NCBI RefSeq assembly: GCF_963576615.1
Contig: NC_088715.1
Span: 30,341,687-30,405,686 of the forward strand
Direction of reading: 5' to 3'
DNA from: Watersipora subatra
Taxonomy: Eukaryota; Bryozoa; Gymnolaemata; Cheilostomatida; Watersiporidae
Length of the DNA: 64,000 nucleotides
Shown here: piece after piece, positions 48,001 to 60,000 of the stretch
Layout: each line of letters opens with the position of its first letter
How positions within the stretch are numbered: the first letter of the stretch is position 1
Notes under the pieces: generated by a model
The model's database searches: none
What the model was told of the DNA's origin: nothing
Seen by the model: the letters and a program-made list of their open reading frames with translations, nothing else
Position numbers and translations under genes: made by a program

Positions 48001-51000
48001 GGAGTAGTTTGACTAGTTTTGTTTTTGGTTAGTTCAAATATAGCGATTTTGTGAGTCTGTGAAGTATGATGTAATTTTACAAAGCAGGACCAAAAGTCTC
48101 ATATAAAATTTGAAATCTATGAAAACCTCCGATACCTTAGACTCAACACCTTTGGAACTAAAATATAAGGCAATAAACAGTCTCTGTACTTCAAAAGTCT
48201 CTTTGGCGATATCTACTATATTTCTATGATGTTCAAATTTGAGTCATTCTACAAGTTAGCGGCATCATGGAAACTGCAAAAATCTGCAAGCTAAGCGAGT
48301 TTTGCGATTCACAAGTCTTTATCAAATCTGTCATGCTTACGAATGATGAAAGCGACACTTGCGAATGATGCGCAGTAAAATATTGCTAGCTATTCTATTA
48401 TAAACATTTTCACGCTTCAGTTTTTTTTTTATAGAAGTCTCACCAAGTTAAGGTTCCAAGTGATTGCTGCTAAGCTTAATGTCACAAGACTGCCACTGCG
48501 TTTCCATGACGTGCATAATTCGCAAACTTGAGCCAATCTGCCAGGTAGTCGCGTCATGGAAACGGCATAAATCCGCAAGCTAATCGAGTTTTGCGATCCG
48601 CAAAACTTTATCAAATCCATCGTGTTTGCGAATCATGGAAACGGCACTTGCGATTAAGGCGCTTTAGAATATCAATGGCTATTACATTAAAACATTTTCA
48701 CGCTTCAGCCGTTTTTAATTTGATTTCAGCAGACTCGATGCGCCAACGTTCCAAGCGATCGCTGCTAAGCTAAGCGTGACAGGAATGCGTAGCTATTTAT
48801 AGAGTCATTAATTAGGCTAATACTTGACCTATGGGGACAAGGGCTGGTGTTAAATCCGCATCGCATCGTGCAGGGGTTCATTGAAACACTTGATTGCAAA
48901 GTAACTCAACTTGCTCACATCCCCAAATGCATGTCATGGGAGTCCTGGAAACATAGTGATAGTGTGAACGAGCCTTAGGACTCCAAACTCATTTCTAGTA
49001 TATTTTAGGTGTCAGCATGAATGCAGAAGTGAAAAGAGGACAGATTCGGTTCAAAGATCCAGTTCAACACCTCTTTCTGTGGGCGGTTGTCTTTAATAAG
49101 TTAGAGCTCACCAAAATACTCTGGAGAATATGTGATGACCACGTGGGTGAGCATAAGCCGGTATAATTAGTGAACAATATTGTGGCCTTCACCTTTTCAT
49201 GAGCCACAAGCAAGACCGTAGGTCTATAGTCCAATGTTTTAGTTTTCTATACCTTTAAAACACAACTCTAGAGTCGGCAACATAACTTTAGGCTATAAAT
49301 TGAGATGATTACTGCAGTTTTATTGGAAAGTTATCACTTCAGGTAGTTAATTATACCACTGCATTTGCGAATTACTGACAGTTGTCCAAGGGTAGGCGAT
49401 AGGTGACAAAGCATATACCTAAAGAGCTATTTTACAATGATAAACTTGTAGCCATGATAGAATGTTTCATATAAACGTAAATTTACAGATATAAGAAAAT
49501 AACGGCGCACGAACCAAAATATTATTTGGTATATAAGCATCAATGTTTGTTTGAAAATGTTAGAAAAACAAAGTTACCAAAAAAATTCATAGAGCACCTT
49601 GAGTTGACTGAACATCGAGTTGACTAAACACCTACATTGGTGCACATGGACTGGAGCAGTACTTTAGTATCCCTACTCTCTCTGCATTTAGCTTATGTAT
49701 TCTATGTAACATATTTTCCTAGTTTCCAACCAAAGACCAATGTTTCACATCTAGCATTTAGAATTAGCAAAGCTCACTAAATTCCTTAAGATTTGCTTGA
49801 TATTAAATAATTACATGCATTTAAAGGAGAATTTACATTATAGCGATGATGTAAAAAGATTATATCAATATAAAGCTAAGACAATGAGTTTTAACTTGAT
49901 GTAAATTGTATTCCTGTAGACCAACCCAGTCTAGAGATACAATAGTTTAAATGAGATTATTGTTTGGAATGTTTAGATTCAAGCAGATGTGCAATTATAA
50001 TGCTTATGGTATAATGTACATGTAGGTAACAAAGCTGACGGAATACAATCTCATAGAGCTGTAACTTGAGCACAATTGGCCATATCAACAAAATGAGAGC
50101 AGGCCTGTATTCCCTAGTTGCAAGTTGGGGCGGCCAATGTTAGGCGACTAGTTATGAACATCTGGGGGTTTGGAAAGGGCGGTGTAAGCCCCCAACAGTT
50201 TGCTTTCATGTAGGGCCTCAACCGGGCCTTTAATGAAGTTTTAAAAGTTTTTGTCGAAAAGTATAAATATTTTTATATTACCGGTATTTGAGATTTGTTT
50301 GTTTTAGGTAATGTGACGGCCAGGACGTTTTCAGATTAAAAAATGCTAAACTTGACCGCAGTTGAAACGCTAAAAAAAAGTTTGTTTTTGAGCTCTGTAC
50401 TCTGTGACTCTGTACTCAATTATATGTGAATGCACAGGCATTTTTGGTATTTAAATATTATTCCGAGTATTTACCTGTTGTAAGAAACAATTTATATTTT
50501 GCCTAACGTAGTAAACTACACAAAACAAATAGGGTAAAAGTTGGCCTTCATCAGCAAATTGTGTTCACTTTCCCTTCAACAAAGATTAATTTTGCCGATT
50601 TTATTTTAAGTTCATCTGAAGGTTTCCACATTTTCCACAATGGGCCATTGCCAAGTGGATATTTGGTAAAACTTCACCATTAACAAACCTTTATAAAAGT
50701 GGTTAAGAATTTTTGCCGTCGATGATAATAATGACGCCTGAAAACTACTAAACATTGATGTTTATCTCCATGGCTTGGAATGAAGTGAATTCTACAGCTA
50801 TAAAAACTGTCTCCGTAGCCGTTGGGCATATAACTGTTCGAGTTAATGATGTTGAAGTCGAAATTTATCATCGCTTGGGAACGGACCAAACAAATTGGTT
50901 CGAGATAACCAAGTGTTCGAGATGAAATTTTCGTTTCATCTGAGGGCGAGTTTTTCGAGTTTGACTGTACTTAGCAAGTTAGCCGCCAGTAAAACCTAAA

Positions 51001-54000
51001 GAGTTGGAGCGGCTCAGCCGGCCTGCCGCCCCAGGGAATACGGGCCTGCATGAGAGACGGCCAACTACCCAACTAATGACATCACTTTGTTACGTAATCT
51101 TTGTGTGAAAATTTTCACTGCAATCAAATGTTGTCAAACTCAATCTTCAAATAGCCTGGCAGTAGATTACCTAAAATATCAAATGAGCTTCCTTCGATAA
51201 AAAATTCTAATCTTTTTCATGAAACTAAATATAAAAAAATAATTTTACATAATTTTGCAAAAAGTAAGATGTAATTTTACTTTTCAGATTAGAAATGCTT
51301 TACAATTTTTGATAACAACTATAGTGCTATATGTACCATAACCTTTCAGCTGGTGCAGTGATTGGAGCAGCACTTTTCAGAGGTATGTCCAGAGAAAGTG
51401 AGAGCAGAGACAGAAAGGATGTATCTGCCGCTTACCTGAAAAATGCTCAGTAAGTAATAAACACATGTGAAACACTTGTCAACTAAATATAGTATAAAAT
51501 TTTACATATTAGTAAAAAACATTTTCCCATATGTGAAAAATGCCAAATATTTTGAAAAGTTAAATATAAGGTTGCATAATAAATGTTGAGAGAATTGAAT
51601 TAAATATTAGCAGCATTTGTTTCTTGCTCGAGGGTCAATTTCAAATATTGTTTTTTGATGTAAAAAGCCTTAATGCATGACTAACGTACTTTAATTTTAC
51701 AGCAAATCAAAAACTTATATTATGTTTGGTTGTGTTGGATGTGTGCTTTTTCAAACTATTGCTAACACTCACATGTATATTAATACTATACACGGAGTTA
51801 CTAGCTCATGCTATCATAGTTCGTTCTGATCCCTTTTGGTTTGTAATTTACAAAAATTAAAATTTCCTTTCTATGAATTTTTGAAAACATTACTGAGTTT
51901 GAAAATATGAAAGTCTAAAAAAACAATATACAGAAATACCAAAATAAATTCAGAATTTGATGATGCTAATTTCAACTGGAAAAATGCCTAATGATATGAA
52001 GTAGTATTTGAAGGAAATAAATGTTATTGTGGTTACTACAGAGCTAAAGAGATTCAATGATAAATTAAATAATTTTAAAAAGCGCCAAGCTGTTTCAATT
52101 TTACACCTAATGTAACGTTATATTATTGCTTTTAAATTTTGGATTACCCAGCAATTAAAAACTGTTTTCATGGTAAAATAATTGGTAGAATTTAGACGAC
52201 AATAAACGTGCAATCAATTTGTCAATTACCGTTAAGTCTATTTTTAAATGGCGTCGTTATTTGAATACGTTCTCAAATAAAATGCTGCTACAAAAGCAGG
52301 GAGAAAATGCAGAACTACACTTAAAGATGTAGTTGCGTCAAATTTAAGTTGATCTTAAAAGAAAGCATTTTTTTTTCTCTATCAGTTGATATGTTGTTTG
52401 TTGTGTTACGCGATCGCATTGCCAAGATATTTGAAGATTAAAACCGAAAAAATCTGATCGCCGTAAAAACGCTCAGGCCACCAAAATGTGCCCAGACTTG
52501 CCCAAAATGATGTCACGCGTTTGGCAACCTGTCTCTATCTCTCGTATTCACATCGGCTATTTGCGATAAAAGTCTAGTCTTACGCGGCTCTATTGGCATA
52601 TATCTTATTTTGTATTTCTCATGTTGGCTAGAATAAAATTTTAAATCCTGCTACAGATGCATTATTATGAATGTTTCAAAGGCCTCAAATAACGAAAATT
52701 GGAAATTTGTTCTACTCACTTTCTCCAAATGTTGTGTAAACATTTGGGTACCGACTACCAATTCTACCGGTCTACGGTAATTCTGTCAAGTCACTTATGT
52801 AGAACGCGGTCTTTGTATCAGCACAGTTCTGCAGCTACCCATACAAACGATATACAGCCTCCCATAAGCCCCGCCCACATTATGTCGCCTATTACCTATT
52901 GCCTACGTACTAGTTTCTTACTAGTAGTATTCTTACCGAATACTAAATAAGTGAAATAAGCAAGCCACCTCTTTGAAAAGAATATATACAGTGATAGAGT
53001 TTTAAGGATGAGAAGTCTGCTGCAAACTGGATTTTAACTCACATTCTCCAGTTCTGTGGACACCCATATACCATACCCAATTCACTACAATATTCTGCAA
53101 ATCATGTTTTGCATTATCTTCAACAATATTATTTTATTATATAATTTTTACAAGCAAAAATATTTTCATCTCGGCATAAAGCTTTTATTAAAAATATTCA
53201 TCAAGTCGTGGCCACTCACATAGTATTAGCTGATACAATAAGACAAATTCATCTACTGCAACAAACTCAAACAAAACATCATGTCGCGCACGCATTCAAG
53301 TCTCGGTTTCTCCTTTATGGCAGTTTCCACACTGACAAAGCTTCTTCGGCTGGTGGGACGACATAAACATTCTGTAATCAGTAAAACAAGTAAATGTAAA
53401 CAAAGTAGATGCAATAAATATGTCATTCATAGATATGTCATTCTAAAGCGTATCTATTGAAAGCTTCCAAATTGGGAGTTAAATAGATTGCGAGTGTAAT
53501 TTTAAAAACGAATAAACATTTAATAAAGGCACAAGTACGCCAAGCCAACGATTCGAAGCTTTGGTTCTGGAAATTAAAGATTTGCAATGATCAATCGATT
53601 TTACCCACTTCCTACGAGTGAAAATAATTTGTAATCATGACTCTAATTTACCAAAGAAAATTCGAAAAAAATATTATAGCTAGGTAAAACGGCAGATAAG
53701 CTATGAAATGATGATTGGAGATAGCAAAGAATTATCATTTTATTAATTAGTATATGTATTTATGACTATAAAAAATATTACATTTACTAAAGTATAGAAG
53801 ACTCTAAGTTAATTTACCTCCATTCTGTCTTCTTCTGCAGCAAAACGCTGCTGACGCCTGTCAGCGTTGGCCATAGGCTATCTACTCTAATCTTTTACTA
53901 AAAGTTGCTCAGATAACTCTGAGTAGCGGTCGCTCGAACTTGAAGCCATTTTAAAACTATGTATAACTTAGTAATTGTTGAAACACGTTGAATCAGTAAC

Positions 54001-57000
54001 GAATAATGAGAATGAATTCTCTAATTAGGAGAATCTTCGAGATCACAGACAACGCGTTTTACGAGTGATAACATTTATTATGGCCTATATAAAAATTTCG
54101 CACGCATGATTGGCTAACGAATCGACCTCATATTTATTGTTCATGGTTTCGTTTCAGATACCTTGATTGTGACGTCACGAAATAGGCACCCGCTGGAACG
54201 TGAGCTTTTTAAAAGAGGGCCTCATTCAAACGCATATATCTCTGGACAGGGTTGGTCTACAAAGACAAACATGGCATCAAATTGTAGCTGATGTTTTAGC
54301 CTTTTATGGGTCCTAATTTCATTAAATTGACTCTTTTGACGCAACAACATATTTAATTAATTGTTGCCCTTATTGGATTTTCACTCTGATAATTTTTAAT
54401 CTTTATGAACCCATAATAAAAAATGATCAGTTGAAAAGTGTCACAAAATAACACTAGTAATGACTATGCTGAAGAAACAATATTTAGTTCTTTGGTGTTT
54501 TTCTAGTGGTTGAATTAACTTTAGTGATGGTTTCATTGAGAAAATAAATTGTCGTAATCATCAAAGCTGCTCTCTGGTTTAAAGTCACCGAGGTCAATAT
54601 CCAGTGTTTTCAGAATCATTCATAATGCAGTTTACTGTTTAGCATGAAAATTATAAAGTGTTTCATGAACGAAGATCAACACCGTTTAACCTAATAGCAT
54701 TCATTGTCATCTCAAAACTGAATTTCTTTTTTAGTCCCCGAGCACCACAGTTTCGTCTTCAAACTTTTGAAAACAAAATACTTAAAAACTGTTCTGCCTA
54801 ATGTTCTTTCAGTCAAAATTGTTTCTTGTTAAACTCAGTCTGATACTGTGACGGATATGAAAAACGGCTTAGCAGAAATTATGTGGTTGATAGCATTAAT
54901 GCCACTTCTCGCAAAGAAGAGAGCAAATTATTGCTAGGATTAGCATCACTTCATCTGTAAAAACAAGGTTAAATGCTTCTTCTCCAAATTATTTTGCGCT
55001 GAATGAAAAACACAGCGCCACTCTCTAATCGACCATCAGCTCTAATAAAAGGGATATGGTTAAAAACAGCGGTATATCATTCAAACAGAGACTCAAGGTA
55101 ACTCTAGATGATATTATGAGTTATGTTCATAATCGTTCATTGTAGAGAATTGGAGAATCTCGCCATAAACATTCTGAGTTCTTGCTGGTCTAAAGATGAG
55201 CAGTACACATCGGATATGTTGGTAAGAGAAGCACCAAACTGGGGTCACACCACTGTTTTGTCTATGGCATACCATGGTGGATTGCTTGACTTCATGGGAC
55301 AGCCTGCATGCCACAACAAACTCAAAGATATCTGGAGAGGAGACATCGCTATGAAAATTCATGCTGTTTGGGTTGGTAGAAATTTACTATGTTGTAATCT
55401 TCCATTTTGATGCGTAACACAACTTGTTCTTGCAAAGATTTAAACTAGGGTATTGATGATAGCATGGTTTTTGTTTACATAATTTACAGTATTAGCCTGA
55501 CATTAATACATGCCCACATAAATTCTGGTCACAACAAATTCCGTTTTCCTTATAACAAGAACTCAGTCTATAGTTCTCTAACTATTTTCAAGATTCAGCA
55601 AAAGAACTTTTTTCATAAAAAAATATCACAAAAATTAAAAAATATGCAAAGGTATCGTACTTTTCCTGAAAGGCAGAGCATGAAGCATACCATTGCAAAT
55701 TGCACTTGAAATATAACCTATTACTCTGTCAATAATTTTTATCAACATAATCATTACTTCGATAATTTATTTAGCTTTTTATGTTCCCAAAATAGCCGGC
55801 TATTTTGAGCCCTTCAACTATTTAAAAATGTAAATATTCTGACATCAGAAGTGAAAAGCATGAAATGGTAAAATCTAATCAGTTGGTTGTTGCCTATAGC
55901 TAACATTTTTACATTTATTTTGCTAAAAGCATTTTTCACCAATTTTAAGGGCTTGTTGGTTTGTTTTTAGTTTTCAATCAATGAAATGCCTGAAAATAAC
56001 ACCGATAATTTTCCCTTTTGAGGTTTTATCAAAACCATAGAATAATATAGTTTAAAAACCATTCAATATTTGTACTAAACCCATATATCACCAGTTGTGT
56101 GTTTATGTCACTTCACCAGTGCCACAAGCTATAAATTTACAAAACTTTATGCCTGAATATTTTATAACCTGTCCTTAATAATAGGTGCTATACCATTTTG
56201 GTATTATTCTTTAATATCAAGTGTTACTACTAAAATTATGTTTAAGCTGCAATAATGTTAATGTAATTATATTAATATAATTATGTCAATATTGTTATGT
56301 TAATATAATTATGTTGAAATAATAATGTTAATATAATTATGTTACTATAATGATGTTAATATAATTGTGTTAATATATTTATTTTAATTACGGTAATATA
56401 ATTATATGAATACAGTTATTTATATATATATATATTAATACAATTATGCTATTATAATTGTGTTAATATATTTATGTTAATATAATTATGTTAATATAAT
56501 AATGTTGATATAATTAGGTTAATATAATTATGTTAATATAACTTTTTTAATATAATTAGTTTAATATAATGAAGTTAATATAACTATGTTAATATAATCA
56601 GGTTAATATAATTAGATTAATATAATTATTTTTAAACTTTTTTATACTTGTAAATTTGAAACTTTGAAAAATAAAACATTTATAAAAACCTGAAATGTTG
56701 CTGCAGATACTGCTGGTGGCCTTTATTCCTTTGTTGGTGCCAATTCTCGCATTTGAAAAGAAGAAAGATATGGAAGAACTGGTAATGGATAAAAGGCAGA
56801 GCATCTACCCAACAAACGCTGCCATGGCAAAGCAGCTCAACCAAGGCGACTCTCTTTTAAAGGTCACGCTGTGCGGATTCGGCAAGGGCAAAATCTCATA
56901 CCCAAAAGCAATCTACAAAACCCTTTGTGCGCCAATCGTGAAGTGTGTTCACTATGCTGTGAGTAACCATCACATTCTCTGCAATAGCTGATATTTGTAG

Positions 57001-60000
57001 CAGGGTGCAAGTAGGTGCTTAGGCTTCAATAACCAGGTTGAAAGATAAACTTGAAAAAGTTTTGATAGGTTTTATTAGGAATTATCCCTATTTTTCTATA
57101 ATTTGTGATTGTTTTTGGTGTCTGAAGTGATCTGACTGCTGTGATGTATCAAGGTTAAAATTGAAAAGAAAATTGATCAGTGGTTAAGTCGCTCAAAAAG
57201 AAAATATGTTTGGAATTGACATCACTAGCTGCCATCATTTTTATAGCCAATATTGGCTTTTGTGTTCAAGTGGCATATTTTTGTGTTTCTCCTCTTTCAA
57301 TCTATTTGCAACTATAAACAACATAAATGCGCATGTCCTTGATCTGAGCGTTTTGAATGTCATCATATTTTTTAGGATTTCAATCTTTAATTATTCTGGC
57401 AATCAGATAACCTCAAACATCAAAATCAGTTGTAATATGATAGAAAAATAACGATACTCTCTGAGAGCATCTCTTACAACTTTCTTCAAGTTAATCTTTA
57501 TGAAATGTTTCATCTATGTCACTTGTTAATTGCTATATAGCACCTTTATTTAACAAATGAAACTAATAAAATTAAGTTATTTGAACGGTTTACTAAAACA
57601 TCTATCCTAAACTTAAAATAAATAAAATTTTATTTGCAGCTTGGAACGCAGAGAAAAACAGTTTTTGTTTGCACTGGTAAATGTTTTATATCGTTTTTGC
57701 TTTAGACTATGCAGTATTATAATCACATAACATGGATAACATCAATGTAACAACAAAAGATTAATAGAAAGATTAAAAATTAATTAGATTAAAAAGCTAA
57801 TGAAAAATGTTGTGTATAGTCCTCACCAAGAATTTAATCTGATGAGGGTTACACACCTTTTGTGTAATATGAAACTTTTAGTAATTTTCATGCTTAGTCA
57901 AATTTTAATAACTTACTTAACAAATTTATACATGTAGTTATTAAATTTGAAGCAATGTATTGTTGTAAATTAGTAAATTTGGTAGTTAGTAAAGCATGAA
58001 TGCAAACATTTGCCAAGAGCAAAGATTAAATGGCTTCATTAACAATGACCCTTTAAAATATCTGAAATATGCATGTTTTAGATTGCTTTGCTGGCATTTT
58101 TGACGGTATTCGCTTTCTTTATTATGACCGAACTCCGACCAATTGATTCCTTGGGCTTCAATTCAACCAACAACGAAAGCATGTGCTCAGATTATCGTCC
58201 ATGTTGCATCGCTGGGAATCTAAGCTGTTTGGAGATAATAACCTACGGTTATGCTCTTCACAGCCTGATTGACAAGCTAAGACAGGTACTTTATGAGGAA
58301 GGTGGTATTAGTGCTAATGACAGTATTTCTTGAAAAGACTACCTTACTACATTGCAAATAATTTATATTATATAACAATAAAATGTTAAGTAAAGTACAG
58401 TATAAATAAAGTTTAAACAGTTAGTAAAGTAAAAATATTTAATAGGGACTACTTTTGGATTAATCTGTGTACTAATAGTAGAATTACCTGGCTAATTGAT
58501 ATATTAACTGTGACAAACAAAAAGTGCTACTAGTAGCAACATCAGTGACAGTATTAGCTGGAAAACAAGAAATCACTAGTAATGTTTTAATAAATGAGTA
58601 TCTAATACAAGAAAAGTGTTATATGTGTGCCGCCGTTGGCTGGAAGCATTCGAAAAGAAAAGAATTGTGAGATGATAAGATGTATCCACAATAATACAAC
58701 GGTGATGGCTGCTGGAAAAGGCAACCAAAGCAATAATACTATTTAAACATTGAGTTGAAAAAGATTTCCCTATAAAATGGCTGCACACATTTCTAAACAC
58801 TTTGAAGTATTATTGTTACAACGATGTTGATGTGTGTTGTAAATTTTAAGCAGTTGAGTTAAATATTTATTTAAATTTTAGATAGTGAGGAAGAACAAAA
58901 TTAGTCGGGTCACAGATTGGTCAAGAGAGATCGCGATGATTCGGGACATGTCAGCATTTGCCATTCTCATTGTCAGCATTACTATGAGATTTACTGTCAA
59001 TGGGCAATACTTTAGCTGGGCTCGCTGGTTTTACTCCTTCTCATTTGTTCTATTCTTCGTACGGTTCACCGAAGTTTTCTATGTTGTTGATTCGCTCGGT
59101 CCAAACTTCACAATCATGATGAAAATGGTGAGTACACAACTTAAGGACAAGAATTAAAAGTGTTAAAGCTTCAGTTTTTCAAGTTATACATTAACTCAAG
59201 CTGCACAAGGAGCTACAAAATTATTTTATAACTTTTCATCAAAAAACATATTATTCATCTACACGCTACATACTTATACAACCCGCTTCGTTTTGCCAAC
59301 TGTGCTTGAAACCATCGCGGGGAAGAAATTAAAGCATTTCATAAAATATTGGTGTTTGTGGCTCAAAACCCGGACACTCAACCAACTGTGTTACATTGAT
59401 GGGCTTGATGGGCTGGCAAAATTGTGGAGTAATATTTACTGCAATAACATGTTGTTCTGCTAAGTTAAAAACTCACCAAAGAAGAAAGAGTAATAAGAGC
59501 CCCACACATATCTCTTGCTTCTTTATTTAATATGTTTCCATGACAGGCATGATGCAAAAAATAGCCAATCCACAAGTTAGCTGCATCATGGAAATGGCAT
59601 AAATTTACAACCTAAGCAATATTTTCAGTTCACAAGTGCCAAAACAATTTACCGAATCTATCTTGCTTGCGAATGATGGAAAAGGCAGGTGCAAATGATT
59701 TGCATTAAAATATCCGCAGACTACTCCATTCTAAACATTGTCACACTTGAGTGATTGTTATTTTAATGTGAGTAGCTCACATGTCAATGCTCCAAATAAA
59801 TGCTGCTCAGCCAAGCAATGACAAGACTGCGTGGCTATTTATGGGGTCATTATTTAGGTTAATACTTGATCTATGGGGTCAAGTGCTGGCATTAGATGCT
59901 CCATGGTGCGGGCTTTCATTGAAAAACTCGATTGCAAAGTAGTTCAACTTGTGCCAAACTCCAAATGAGCATCATGTGTGTCATGGAAAGATAGTGAATG

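Noticed and set aside
55114-55362. Minus-strand 82-codon frame
   Set aside because: It is antisense to TRPM exon 15, which has family motifs and correct splice sites.
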